DNA from: Synoicihabitans lomoniglobus
GTDB lineage: Bacteria > Verrucomicrobiota > Verrucomicrobiia > Opitutales > Opitutaceae
NCBI RefSeq assembly: GCF_029023725.1
Contig: NZ_CP119075.1
Coordinates: 4,583,501 to 4,647,500 of the forward strand
Length of the DNA: 64,000 bases
Reading direction: 5' to 3'
The notes beneath the pieces are model-generated. The model searched no databases, was not told the DNA's origin, and worked only from the letters and a program-made list of their open reading frames with translations. This document shows positions 1 through 11,200 of this stretch, in pieces. Within the stretch, counting starts at the first letter, position 1. Every line of letters begins with the position of its first letter. Both the position numbers and the translations under genes were made by a program.

Positions 1-162
1 TTCCCTGTGCTGAACACAGGAGACTCTCTACTCACACAAATCGTGATCGATATCATTCTGTTATTCTCGAGTTTCGGAGTAGCTATATTGATGTATCGGT
101 GGGTTGAGGTCCCATCCCACGCGTTTGCCCGTCGTGTTTCCCTTCGAATCTCCAAAATTTAG
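1..162 (+). CDS. C-terminal end of an acyltransferase-3 family membrane protein (5' part outside window)
   Basis: Frame 1 is open from the first base to a TAG at 160-162 and gives 53 residues. They form one hydrophobic helix (around IVIDIILLFSSFGVAILMY) followed by YRWVEVPSHAFARR. A last membrane helix ending in Y-x-x-V-E-x-P and then basic residues is typical of the C-terminus of acyltransferase family 3 (OafA/NodX-like) proteins, which O-acylate surface sugars. The assignment rests only on this tail and on the stop codon preceding the next gene. The rest of the gene lies outside the window. Confidence 0.6.
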   Translation, partial: FPVLNTGDSLLTQIVIDIILLFSSFGVAILMYRWVEVPSHAFARRVSLRISKI

Positions 163-287
163 GGACTTCCGTTACCGGATTACATCCACGAGCAAAGGCT
201 GAGTATATAGTCTGCCGCACACCGAACAAATCGATTGAGGTGCGTCTACTCATTGACCCCGCCGCACTTTTGGGGGATGCCGGTGTC

Positions 288-2951
288 ATGAAATATCGTT
301 GGGGACGCCGGGGCATCGTGGCCCTTGCCATCGTCCTATGCTCCACCAGTGCCCGCGCCGAGGCGCCGTTCAACTTCGAGACCAATCCGGGCAACCTGCC
401 CAAGACGATTGTGCCGACTCATTACCGCGTGCGCATCGAACCCGATTTGCCGGCTCGCACCATCCAAGGCGAGGTGCGCATCGATATCGAGGTGCGAGCG
501 ACGGTCGACGCCATCGTGCTCAATGCCAACGAGCTGACTATCGATCGCGCCACCCTCCTGCCCGCAGGCGACTCGCCCCACGACGACCCGGTGGCATTGA
601 CCGCCACGCTCGACGCCGACTTGCAACAACTGTCGCTCGCCGGGCCGGAGCCGCTCGCTCCCGGAGCATATGTCATCGAAATCACGTATCGCGGCATCAT
701 CCACCCCAACGCCGAGGGATTCTTCTTTGATCGCTACCCCACCGCGTCCGGTGAGAAGGAAATGTTCGGCACCCAAATGGAAGTGCTGGAAGCCCGCCGC
801 GCTTTGCCTTGCTGGGACGAACCCGCTTTTCGGGCGACCTTTGACGTCACGCTCGTCGTGCCCGCATCGTTCACCGCATTCTCCAACATGCCGGCCACGG
901 GCGAAACGCCACTGCCCGGGGATCGCAAGGCCGTGAGCTTCGCCCGCACCCCGAGCATGTCGAGCTACCTGCTGGCATTTTTCGGCGGTGAATTGGAGAC
1001 CATCGAAGCCGACCACCACGGCACGCGGCTCATCATCGCCTTCACCGAAGGCAAGACGGCCACGGCCGGCTACGCGTTGGAATCGACCAAGCGCATCCTC
1101 GACTACTACGCCGACTATTTCGGCGCACCCTACCCGTTGCCCCAACTCGTGCAAATCGGCGTGCCCAACGCCTTCTCCAATTTCGGCGCCATGGAAAACT
1201 GGGGCTGTATCTCCTATATCGATACGCTGCTCCTTTACGATCCGGCCGTGATGTCGCAGACCGACAAGGAGTGGGTATTCAAGGTCATCGCCCACGAGAT
1301 CGCCCACCAGTGGTTTGGCAACCTCGTGACCATGGGCTGGTGGGACAACCTCTGGCTCAACGAGGGATTCGCCAGCTGGTTGGAAACCAAGTGCACCAAC
1401 GACCTCAATCCCACCTGGAACACGTGGCTGCGGGCCAACTCCGACAAAGAACGCGCCCTCGCGCTCGACGCCCGCCAATCCACCCACGCCATTCAATTGC
1501 CCGGCGTCACCGAGACTTCGGCCATGGACGCGTTCGACACCATTTCCTACGAAAAGGGCAAGGCCTTCGTGCGCATGCTGGAGGCGTTTCTGGGCGAGAC
1601 TCCTTTCCGGGACGGCATCCGACTCTACATGCAACGCCACGCGCTGAGCAATACCACCACCGCCGACCTCTGGGCCGCCCTCGCGGAGTCATCGGGTCAA
1701 CCAGTGACCGCCATTGCCGCCGGCTGGACCGAACAGCCGGGATTTCCCATTGTCTCCGCCACCGTATCCGACGACCGCCTGCATCTGGACCAGCAGCGCT
1801 TCATTCTGGATGACCCGCAGGCCGAAAATTTGTCGTGGTCGATTCCCGTGACCTTTGCGCCATACGATCAACTCACGTCCCCTTCCAGCCATCTGCTCGC
1901 CGCCACGCCGGCAGACCTGCCATGGCCGGGCGACCGCTCCGCCCCCAAACTCAACGTCGGCGATACCGGCTTTTACCGCGTCCTCTATGACGAGGCCACT
2001 CTGAGCGCGCTCATTGCGGCACTGCCGACCCTTCCCGTTGCCGACCAACTCAACCTGCTCGGTGACACGTGGGCCCTCGTGCTCGCGGGTCGCGTCGCCG
2101 CCACGGACTACCTCGACATCGTCCTCGCCCTCCGCCACAGCACCGCCCAACCCGTGTGGGAGACCATGCTCCGATCCCTCGGCACCATCGACTCCTGGCA
2201 ACAACGTCAACCGGGCCGCTTCGCCTATCAGTCATGGCTCGTCGAACTCCTCACGCCCCAGCTCGATCACATCGGGTGGGACGCTACTCCCGGCGAATCC
2301 CCCTTGCTCGGCACCCTGCGCGCCCGACTGATCAACATCCTCGCAAAAAGCGGCGACGAAGCGACGATCGCCGAGTGCCAGCGCCGCTTTGCCCGCTACC
2401 AAGAAGATCCGACCAGCCTGTCCGGCGACCTGCGCCCGGCCGTCTTCAACACGGTGGGCCGCTACGCCGATGAAGCCATGTATCGACGGCTTCACGATCT
2501 GGCTCGCGCCGCCCCCACCACGGCGGAAAAACGACGGGCCTATGGTGCCATGCAGCACGCCCTCGAACCCGCCCTCGCCCGACGCACGCTCGAACTGACA
2601 CTGGGCGACGAACTCTCCACCTCCGAGCGCAACGCCAATGTTCAACGCGTCGGCGTCTACGGCGAGCACCTCGATCTCGCGTGGGAATTTGCCGTGGCCC
2701 ACGCCGCCGAACTTCTCGCCGCCCAACCCGCGTTTGGCGTCAACTCCTACCTGCCTGAGATCGTGCAAAACGCGACCGACTCGCGCTATGCCCACGAACT
2801 CGAACAAGTGACCCGTGAACACCTCGGTGAAGCAGGCGAAGCCGAAGCCGCGAAGGCGACCAGTCTCATCCGGCTCAATGCCGCCGTGAGCGAGCGCGAG
2901 CTGCCGCGTATCGATGCGTGGGTGGCTCGACGCGTGACTCCGCGAAGCTGA
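288..2951 (+). CDS. Secreted M1 family zinc aminopeptidase
   Basis: Encodes 887 residues. Residues 1-25 form a Sec signal peptide (basic MKYRWGRR, hydrophobic IVALAIVLC, then SARA-EA). The M1 exopeptidase motif GAMENWG lies near residue 300, and the zinc site HEIAH is at 336-340 with the third ligand Glu in LNEGF at 359, which is the HEXXH-18-E signature of gluzincins. The C-terminal half fits an ERAP1-like helical domain. The protein should remove N-terminal amino acids from peptides in the periplasm or outside the cell. I chose the ATG at 288 over the in-frame GTG at 240 because it follows a GGGGGA ribosome-binding site and places the signal peptide at the N-terminus. Confidence 0.95.
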   Translation: MKYRWGRRGIVALAIVLCSTSARAEAPFNFETNPGNLPKTIVPTHYRVRIEPDLPARTIQGEVRIDIEVRATVDAIVLNANELTIDRATLLPAGDSPHDDPVALTATLDADLQQLSLAGPEPLAPGAYVIEITYRGIIHPNAEGFFFDRYPTASGEKEMFGTQMEVLEARRALPCWDEPAFRATFDVTLVVPASFTAFSNMPATGETPLPGDRKAVSFARTPSMSSYLLAFFGGELETIEADHHGTRLIIAFTEGKTATAGYALESTKRILDYYADYFGAPYPLPQLVQIGVPNAFSNFGAMENWGCISYIDTLLLYDPAVMSQTDKEWVFKVIAHEIAHQWFGNLVTMGWWDNLWLNEGFASWLETKCTNDLNPTWNTWLRANSDKERALALDARQSTHAIQLPGVTETSAMDAFDTISYEKGKAFVRMLEAFLGETPFRDGIRLYMQRHALSNTTTADLWAALAESSGQPVTAIAAGWTEQPGFPIVSATVSDDRLHLDQQRFILDDPQAENLSWSIPVTFAPYDQLTSPSSHLLAATPADLPWPGDRSAPKLNVGDTGFYRVLYDEATLSALIAALPTLPVADQLNLLGDTWALVLAGRVAATDYLDIVLALRHSTAQPVWETMLRSLGTIDSWQQRQPGRFAYQSWLVELLTPQLDHIGWDATPGESPLLGTLRARLINILAKSGDEATIAECQRRFARYQEDPTSLSGDLRPAVFNTVGRYADEAMYRRLHDLARAAPTTAEKRRAYGAMQHALEPALARRTLELTLGDELSTSERNANVQRVGVYGEHLDLAWEFAVAHAAELLAAQPAFGVNSYLPEIVQNATDSRYAHELEQVTREHLGEAGEAEAAKATSLIRLNAAVSERELPRIDAWVARRVTPRS

Positions 2952-2969
2952 CCGGCCTGGTCGGGTCGG

Positions 2970-3224
2970 TCAGGTCGCGGTGCGATTGTCGCTCTTGAAG
3001 TGCGCCTTGCGGCGGTTCTCGGCTTGTTGGCGCCGCGACGCTTCCTCGGCCGAGTTCTTGCGCACGATCATGCCGCTCGCGCGCTGCACCCCGGCTTCAT
3101 CGGCGGCGGCGGCGGCGGCGGCGGCAAACAAGACCAGGCGCTCCGCTCCGGGCGCCAGGCGATGCGCCGGATAACCGGCGTGGCGAACCAACCAACGAAT
3201 AACTGCGGGAGATGACGAGGACAT
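2970..3224 (-). CDS. Small alanine-rich hypothetical protein
   Basis: 84 residues, convergent with the aminopeptidase gene and ending 18 bp from its stop. The N-terminal part (SPAVIRWLVRHAGYPAHRLA) looks like a short amphipathic helix. It is followed by LVLF, a run of eight or nine alanines encoded by a GCC triplet repeat (about 3101-3125 on the plus strand), and a charged C-terminus rich in Arg, Lys, Gln and Glu. I do not recognise the family. The minus-strand reading is preferred because its composition is protein-like, while the overlapping plus-strand readings are low-complexity. The triplet repeat could vary in length by slippage. No strong ribosome-binding site is visible. Confidence 0.45.
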   Translation of the reverse strand: MSSSSPAVIRWLVRHAGYPAHRLAPGAERLVLFAAAAAAAADEAGVQRASGMIVRKNSAEEASRRQQAENRRKAHFKSDNRTAT

Positions 3225-3372
3225 GAGCGTAGACCACCCACGAGTAAGTCTCCTCCCGCACAAAGCGAGCGCGCAAATGGCGGCGCGGGGTGGCGCGACC
3301 GCCGACGGCTCGCGAGGCCCGCCATGACCTCGGTTCATTTTAGGCCTGCATTGGGCAACATCCCCGTATTGC

Positions 3373-4269
3373 GTGCGTTCTGTGGGTAGCACCTATCGCA
3401 TCGGCGTCGACGGCGGCGGAACCAAAACCGAACTCATCCTGATCGATGAGACCGGTGCCATCGTCACCCGTCACCTCGCCCCCGGCTGCAATCCCAATAT
3501 CGCCGGCCCCGAACAAGCCCGCGCCATCATTCTCGAAGCCCTGGGCCAGATCCATCGCGAGCCCGTGATCAGCACGCACCTCTACATGGCGGGCGCGCCG
3601 AGCTGGTGGCGGGAATTTGCCGCCGATCTCCGCGATTTCGGCACCGTCTCGTCGCACCATGATGCGCTGCCGGTGCTCGAGCTGGCCACCAGCGGTCGAC
3701 CGGGTTTGGTGCTGCACGGCGGCACGGGTTCTTTCGTGGCCGCTCATGCTCCCGACGACACGGTGCACTACGCTGGCGGCCTCGGCTGGCGGTTCGGTGA
3801 TCCGGGAAGTGGATACGACTTGGGGCGGCGCGTGATCGCCCGCGGGCTGCTGGAACTGCAGGGTTGGGCCCCGCTCACCCGGTTCGGCCCGTTGGTGCAA
3901 CATCAGTCGGGTCTGCCGGTGGACGAAACGACCGTCACCGCGCTTACCCGGCATTTTTACCAGAACCGCGACCCAAATAAAACCATCGCCGCGCTGGCTC
4001 CGGCCGTGCTCCACCTCGCCACCGAAGGCGATGAAGCCGCCCGAACCATGGTGCTGGAATCGGCGAAACCGCTGCTGGATCTCGCGCTCCAAGTGGCGAC
4101 ACGGTTGTTTCCCGCCACCCCACTCGACGCCCTGCCCGCCGGTCTGAGCGGCCCCATTCTCACGCACCCCGCCGTGCAGGCGGCGCTGGTGCCGCGATCA
4201 CCGTTACCACTCACTCCCATCACCGAGGCTCCCATCATGGGCGTGCACCGGTTGATGACGCGTGATTGA
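3373..4269 (+). CDS. BadF/BadG/BcrA/BcrD-type ATPase, probable N-acetylglucosamine kinase-like sugar kinase
   Basis: 298 residues. The N-terminus YRIGVDGGGTKTELILID is the phosphate-1 motif of the ASKHA fold, and GLVLHGGTGSFVAAH followed by GGLGWRFGDPGSGYDLGRR carries the second phosphate loop and the adenosine region of the BadF/N-acetylglucosamine kinase family. The enzyme probably phosphorylates an amino sugar released during cell-wall or chitin turnover, but the substrate cannot be read from the sequence. The start is a GTG; no closer start keeps the nucleotide motif. The stop overlaps a possible TTG start of the next gene by 4 bp. Confidence 0.8.
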   Translation: MRSVGSTYRIGVDGGGTKTELILIDETGAIVTRHLAPGCNPNIAGPEQARAIILEALGQIHREPVISTHLYMAGAPSWWREFAADLRDFGTVSSHHDALPVLELATSGRPGLVLHGGTGSFVAAHAPDDTVHYAGGLGWRFGDPGSGYDLGRRVIARGLLELQGWAPLTRFGPLVQHQSGLPVDETTVTALTRHFYQNRDPNKTIAALAPAVLHLATEGDEAARTMVLESAKPLLDLALQVATRLFPATPLDALPAGLSGPILTHPAVQAALVPRSPLPLTPITEAPIMGVHRLMTRD

Positions 4270-5195
4270 CCCGGAGGCCGGCAAGGCCCTTGCCTAGCGC
4301 TGTGGTCGCTGCGTCTACCAAATCTCCCGTCGTGCTCGCCGAATCCGTTTGGCAGGAGCAACGCCGTGCGCACGAGGCGCGGGTCGATCGTTTGATCGAC
4401 GGCCAACGTGAGCGCGCCTCGCGCGGACAAAAGCACCCGGTGAAGGATTTCCTGTTCACCTACTATTCGTTTCGTCCCGCCTGGTTGCGCCGTTGGCATC
4501 CGGGACCCGGCGTGATTCTGGCCGGGAACACGGCCCGGGATTTCCTGCGCTGGTCGGAATACCGGGAAGTCGGTCAAGGTGTGCAAATCGAACCGGCGGC
4601 GCTCCCGGATAAACGACGGGCCTTCGCCCGTTGGCTGGAAACATTTCTCTCCACCACTGCCGCGCGGCCCGCGTTCTTCGGCTGTTTCGGCTGGCACGAA
4701 TGGGCGATGGTCTATCGTCAGGCCCCGGAGGAGATCCGACACAACGCACACCCGCTGCGATTCCCGCCCGACGAGATCGCCCGCATCGTCGAGAGTGGTC
4801 CCGGGTGCTGCACGCACTACGATGCCTTTCGGTTTTTCACCACCTCGGCCCGCCCGCTCAATCGCCTGCAACCGACCCGGGAATCCGCCGTGGAGCTGGA
4901 CCAACGGGGCTGCCTGCACGCCAACATGGATCTCTACAAGTGGGCGTATAAACTGGCGCCGTTCACGCCGTCGGAGCTCATCGCCGACTGCTTTGAGCTC
5001 GCTCGGGCCATTCGGGAAGTCGACATGCGTGCGAGTCCCTACGATCTGCAACACTTGGGTTATTCTCCGATCAAGATCGAGGAAGCCGCCGGGCGAACGG
5101 AATACGAAACCCTCCAACGCGACTTTGCCGCGAAGGGTCAGCCGCTCCGCGCACGCCTTTTGAACGTGACGCAAAAACTGACGCGGAAGCCGTGA
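4266..5195 (+). CDS. Conserved protein commonly annotated as 3-methyladenine DNA glycosylase
   Basis: Up to 309 residues. I recognise the family from HPVKDFLFTYYSFRPAWLRRWHPGPG, FFGCFGWHEWAMVYR, GPGCCTHYDAFRFFT and LHANMDLYKWAYKL. Many genomes label it 3-methyladenine DNA glycosylase, but it shows no helix-hairpin-helix or other Tag/AlkA/AAG feature that I can see, so the activity is unproven. The start is uncertain: the TTG at 4266 overlaps the kinase stop, and GTG codons at 4302 and 4332 are alternatives. The last bases of the gene (from 5171) are repeated at 11501 between the two PEP-CTERM genes. It converges with the first of these with a 13-bp gap. Confidence 0.6.
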   Translation: MTRRPARPLPSAVVAASTKSPVVLAESVWQEQRRAHEARVDRLIDGQRERASRGQKHPVKDFLFTYYSFRPAWLRRWHPGPGVILAGNTARDFLRWSEYREVGQGVQIEPAALPDKRRAFARWLETFLSTTAARPAFFGCFGWHEWAMVYRQAPEEIRHNAHPLRFPPDEIARIVESGPGCCTHYDAFRFFTTSARPLNRLQPTRESAVELDQRGCLHANMDLYKWAYKLAPFTPSELIADCFELARAIREVDMRASPYDLQHLGYSPIKIEEAAGRTEYETLQRDFAAKGQPLRARLLNVTQKLTRKP

Positions 5196-5208
5196 GGCGG
5201 CGGCGGGG

Positions 5209-8200
5209 TCAGTTGGTCGCGGGGGCGGTGGTCTGGCGGCGTTTGCGGCGCAGCAGGAAGGTCGCCAGGCCCGTGCCCATCAGGATCGCTCCGTAGGTCG
5301 AGGGCTCCGGCACCGTGATCTCGTTGGAGCCGTAGTCGTAGGTCAGCCAGATCGTGTCCGCCGAGGTGAAGCCGTCGAAGGTGATTTGCGCGGTGTTGGT
5401 GTCGCGTTCGTCCAGCGTCGCTCCGCTGAAGTTCGCGGCGGTCCACAGGTCGTAGAACGAGTCCCAGCCCACGGCGGTCACCGCTACGCCGGGGTCGATC
5501 ACGAGGCTGCCGATGTTGAACGTCGTCGCGTCGACGCCGCTGAAGTCGATGATCGAGTCGCCGGTGATGTGCAGCGTATCGAGGTTAAACTCGGTGCCGG
5601 CGCCGGAGAGCTTGAGGGTCGTGTTGGCGGCCAGTTCGAGGGTGCCGCCGAAGACGAAGTCGGCCGCGATTTCCAGGGTGCTCGCGGCGTTGAGCATCAT
5701 CGTGCCGGTGCTGGCGGAGCCGTCGGCGCCGGCGCCGATGAGGCCGCCGTTGAGCGTCATGATGCCGTCGACGTCGAGCGTGCCGGTGAACGCGCCGGCG
5801 TTGCCGATCTTGTCGATGCCGAGGGAGCCGCCGGAGGCGATGGTGAGGGTCCCCGAGCCGTTGAGGTCGTCGATCGTCTCGGTGTAACCGCCGACGGCGA
5901 AGGTGCCCGCGGCGCCGAGATTCACGTCCATGGTGTCGGCGAGGATGTTGGAGTTACCCAGGGCGAAGGTGCCGGTGTTGATGTTGGCGGTGGCGTAGGT
6001 GTTGGTCCCGGTGACGGTGAGCGTGCCGGCGCCGTTTTTCTCCAGGGTATTGAAGGTGTTGTTACCGTTGAAGGTCGTGTTGCCGAGGGAGTCGACCGTG
6101 AGGGTTTTGCCGGAGCCGGTGATGTTGCCGTTGATGGCGAGGGTCGCGCCGGAGTCGGTCTGGATCTCCGCGTTGGCTTCGAGGGCCACGGAGCCGCTGA
6201 CGGTGTTGGTGCCGGTGGTGGCGCGCAGTGCGCCGGTGCCGTCGCCGTTGTGGCCGGTGCCGGAGAGTTTGAGGGGTTCGTTGCCGATGTTGACGTTGGA
6301 CAGTTGGAGCTGGGCGCCGGAATCGACCCGGGTGTGGCTGGAGCCGACGGAGCCGAGGCCGGAGTCGTTGTCGACGATGACGATGCCGTTGGAGATCTCG
6401 GTATTGCCGACGTAGGTGTTGGCACCGGAGAGGGTCAGGGTGCCGTCGCCGGTCTTGTCGAAGCCGCCGTTGGAGAGGATCGCGTTGATGTCGAGGTTGG
6501 CCCCGGAATCCACGACGATCGAGGCGGCGCTTTGGTTGTTGAGGCCGAGCAGGCCGTTGATGGTCGCGTCGGCGGTGGCGCTCAGGCTGCCGCCGATGTC
6601 GAGGCGGTTGGCGTCGCCGACGTTCTTTTTCGCGTCGATGGTGCCGCCGTTCATGGTGACGTTGTTGACCACTTCCTTGTGGCCTTGCAGGTCCCAGTAA
6701 CCGTCGGAGTTGATCGTGATGTTCGAGGTGTCCGCGATGATCTGGTTGGAGTTATCGGCCCCGGACTCGAGGATACCTTGTTGGAGGATGGCGGAACCGG
6801 CGGCGCCGGTGCCGTCGCCGATCGTGACGTTGCCGCGCATGCCGCTGTTTTCGGTCGCGTAGGTGTTGAGGATCGTCGTGCCGTCGGTGAGGAAGAAGTC
6901 CGTCGAGGGGGACAGGATCGAGGGGTAGGCTTCGCCGTGGTTGAGGGTCAGCGTGCCGGAGCCGGTTTTGATGATGTCGCCGGTGCCGGTGAAGTCCGAC
7001 TCGACGACGATGTTACCGCCGTTGGTATTGAGCGTGAGGTCGTGGGTCGACAGGTCGAGCACGGGTGAGTTCGCCTGCGTGCCCAGGTTGAGCGTGCCGC
7101 TGGTCGCGCCGATGGTCGCGTTGGCCGTGAGGGTCATCGGCGTATCCACGGTGTTGTTACCCGAGGTGCTCAGCAGCGCGCCTTCGCTGGTCACGCCCAC
7201 GCCCGCGAGGTAGAGGTTGTCCTCGGTATCGATGTCGATGCTGCCCGTCACTTCGAGCGTGCCGCCCGAGAGCACGCTGGTGGTGCCGCCGCCCGCGCCC
7301 AGCGCGTTGTCGGCGGTCGCAATGAGTGTCGTGCCCGAGGTCACCGTGATGTCGCCGGTGAAGGTGCTGCTGTTGCTGGAGAGGGTCAGCGTGCCGCCGT
7401 TGACGTTGAGGTCGCCCGTGCCGCTGATCGCTCCGCCGTAGGTGTTGTTGCCCGACGCGTTGTTGAGCGTGCCGTCCAGCGCCAGCGCTTCGCCTGCGAT
7501 GGTGATGTTGTTTTGGATCTGCAGCGTGCCCGCCGCGCCCACCGTCGTGCCCGTGCCCGCCGTGCCCAGCGACGTGTTGTTCGTCGCAATCACTTTGCCC
7601 GCGTTGATCGTCGTCGCTCCCGTGTAGCTGTTCGCTCCCGACAGGGTCAGCGTGCCGGTGCCGGATTTGGTCAGGGTGCCCGCATCGGTCGCGATCACAC
7701 CGCTGACGAGCGTGTTGGAGGAGCCGTCGATGGTGAGTCCGTTGCCGCTGCCGGTCACGGTGCCGGAAATACCAAGCGTGCCGGTGCTGGATTTGATGGT
7801 GGCGTTGGAGCCGAGCACCACGGAACCGGACAAGGTGTTGGCCCCGCCGAAGTTTTCGATCGCGCCGTTGCCGGATGATCCGGTGCCGTTGATCGTGATG
7901 GTGTTGTCGAGGTCGAGACCGCCTTGAATCTGCAGGTTGCCGCCGGAAGCGACATTGACCGCGCCGGAACCAAGCACTTCGTCGCCGCCGGAAATATTGA
8001 GCGTGCCCGCGTCAACGTTGGTCGTGCCGCTGAACCCGGTGTTGTTGCCGTTGACGTAGACGGAGCCGAGACCATCGACGTTCAGCGTGCTGGAACCGTC
8101 GCCCACGATGTTGCCGTTGATGGTGGAGTTGACCACGGCCGCCGCGCCAATCGTCAGATCACCGCTGCCCAGATCGAGGGTGGAGCTGGTGCCGGTGGCA

Positions 8201-11200
8201 TTCAATTGAGCCACGGTTTCGGTCCGGCCATTGAGATCAAAGGTGCCGGTGCCGTTGAGCGTGACGGCGGCGGAATCGGCGATCTGGTTATTCTGCTGGG
8301 AGGTGGCGGTGCCGCCGGAGTTGACCACGAGGCCGCCGGTGCCGATGGCGTTGACGCCGGAGCTCTTGTTGAGGACGAGCGAGCCACCGTCGACCGTGGT
8401 CGCGCCGGTGTAGGTGTTGGCGTTGCCCCCGTTGTAGGTGACGGTGCCGGACTCGACCGTGACGCCACCGCTGCCGGTGGTGATGCGGCTCACATTAATG
8501 TTGCCCGCCCCAGCGAAGGTCGTGTCGGTGCCGCTGCCGGTGAGGTTGCCGGTCAGCGAAAGCGTGGTGCCGGCATCGGCGGTAAAGCGGGTGTCATCCG
8601 TTTCGGTCAGCGTGCCGGACAGCGTGTTGTTGCCCGCGACGTTGTGAATGGCTCCACCGTCGGCAACGCCGTCACCGGCGAGTTCGATGTTGTTGGAAGT
8701 CGTGCCGACATTGGCAAGTTCGAGCGCGCCGCCGGTGGCGATATGGGCGGTGCCTGAGCCGAGCGCGCCGGAGTATTGCGACTGCACGATGCCCTTGTTG
8801 ATGTAGAGGCCGCCGGAGTAGTCGCTGTAATTGCTGTTGATGATCAACTTGCCTTCGCCCGTGCCGTCTTTGATGAGCGCGTAGCCGTTACCGTTGTCCT
8901 TGATGTCGGCGTTGATGATCAGGTCGCCGGCGCCCGTGATGTCGACGACGGTGTTGTTACCGAGAAAGAGGTCGTCAAAGTAGAGCTCCTGGTCGGAGTC
9001 GCTTTGCTGCTGAATGTAGGGGACGGCACCGTTGAGCGTGATGTCGCTGCTGCCGGACGAAATGCGGTAGGTATCGGTGGCGTTCTCACCAAACTTGATG
9101 CCCGCGAGGGTGCGGCTCTGGTCGAGATTAACGGCGAGTCTGCCCAGGCCCAAGTCGTCGAACAAGGCGACCTCGTTGGAATTGGGATCGCCCCACCAGG
9201 TCCAGTTCGCGTCGGTCGTCCAGTTGTTGCTGGAGCTGCCGTCCCACTCTTTTTCGGTCACCGCTTTGAGACCGAGCAGGTAGGCGTTGCCGTAACTGCC
9301 CACCGTGGTCTGCCATTTTTCCTCCGCCACGCCGTAGCCGGAGAGATAGATCGAGCTGACGTCCTGACCGGACACTTTGGTGGCGAGTCCATCGACACCA
9401 TCTTCCCAGTTGTTGATGACGAGCACGCCGCTGGAAGGAGCGGTGTAGTTATCGAAGACAAAGTTGTTCGCGCCGCCGGGGGTGCCGAAGTCAATGGACG
9501 CGCCGTCACCGGCGGTGAGATTGTCGATGCGCTCCGAGTAGCCGTTCAAGTTGAGCGAGGTGCCGTCGTTGAGCACCAAGTCCGACGCGTTGGCCAACCG
9601 GTCACTGGCGCCCAGGGTGATCGAGCCCTCACTAATGGTGGTGGTGCCGGTGTAGGTATTGTTGCCCGAAAGGATGAGATCGCCCGAACCGGTCTTGGTC
9701 AGGTTGCCGGCACTGGAACCGCCGTTGGCGATGACCCCGCTGATGGTGTTGGAACCCAGGGTATCGAGGGTGAGGGTGCGACCAGTGTTGTTGTGGGACA
9801 GATTGACGGTGCCGCCGACGGTCGCGTCGTTCAGGCCCAGCGTATAGTTGCCGCCCGTTTGCGTGAGGGTGCCGGAGGTGGTGATGCCGTTGAGCGCGGC
9901 ATTGCCGTTGAGCGCGATGGTATTGCCGATGGTGGAGGAATTGGTGGAACCGAGCGTGCCGCCGTTGAGGTCAACCGTGCCGGAGCCGAGGGCGGTCGAG
10001 GCATTCGCATTCAGGGTGCCGCCATTGATATCGGTGCCACCGCTGAAGGTGTTGGCGCCGCTGAGCGTGAGTGAACCGGCGTCGTTTTTAATGACGGCAC
10101 CGGAATCGGAAATGATCCCGCTTTGGGTGACCATCCCGCCGACCCCATCGAAGGTGACGGTGTTGCCGTTGGTGTCCAAATCACCGCTGAGCGTGAGCGT
10201 GCCGGCGTTGGAATTGCGCACACTGATGTCGTTGTTGATCGCCAAGTCGGAAGTGATGGCGTGGTTGCCGACCCCATGGGTTTGAGTCGCGGCCACGCCG
10301 GTGAATCCGGCGACGCCGCCGTTGTCAAAAGTAAGCGTGTTATCCTCAACCGTGTAATCGAACGGCGCGTCGAAGGTGACGGAACGCACCGTGCGATCGG
10401 CTTCGGTGGCGATCGTCTGCGCGGTCGAAACATGGGTATTGTCGAACAGGATATCTTCGCCGGTGCCAGGCACGACGGCAGGGTCCCAGTTGTTGTTGTC
10501 ACCCCACGTGCTGTCGTTGGTGCCGTTGGACCACAGGCTGGCGGCAATGGTGGACGCCTCCACATTGCGAATCTCGTGAATGTTGTTCTGGCCACCGGTG
10601 CCAGCCGTGAAACCCAGTTTCAGCGTTTCGGGTCGGGCATAGGAAGAGAGGTCCATCTGCAACACCGTCTGCGGAGACGTGCCACCCTGCTGCAATGTCA
10701 CCGTGAGTTGGTTGGTCGCATTGAGCAGCACCTGCACCTGATTGATCACCGACGGACGAGAGCCCACTCCGGGACTGTCGATCGACGTGCCCAACGTGCC
10801 GCTGCTGCCCAAAAATGCATACCCAGAAGCTTCCGAACCGCGCACGGCGATGGCATCGGGAGAGAACGCGATGCCGCCGGTCTTGCCTTCCGTGGCCGCC
10901 GAATAGTTGCCGAATTCATCGATACCTACGCCGATGTAGCCCCCCGCCAGACCGGCTTCCGCGTTGCGCTGGGCATAACCCAATGAACCACCGGGGGCGC
11001 CGACGGAAAACGTGGTGCTCCCATCAAACAGGAAAAACGCAATGCCATCCGCGCCGTTGCCTCCCCAGGAGGCGTATTCGAACGACGCGTAAACGGTCGC
11101 ACCAGCGGCGTCGAACGCGGTGTCAAAATACGCACTGGTCGCCTGGTTGCCATCCGCCGTCGTGAGACGCAGCCAGCCATCTCCCGCGGTATCAATACCT

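Noticed and set aside
240..287. Upstream GTG start for the M1 aminopeptidase
   Set aside because: It would put 16 non-basic residues before the signal peptide, and the ATG at 288 has a GGGGGA ribosome-binding site.
5386..7068. Long plus-strand open frame opposite the PEP-CTERM gene (and its twin at 11719-13401)
   Set aside because: It is Gly/Val/Ala/Asp-rich without domain features and is antisense to the repetitive minus-strand gene. The frame stays open only because of codon bias in the real gene. The same holds for the other plus-strand frames over 5.2-17.7 kb.
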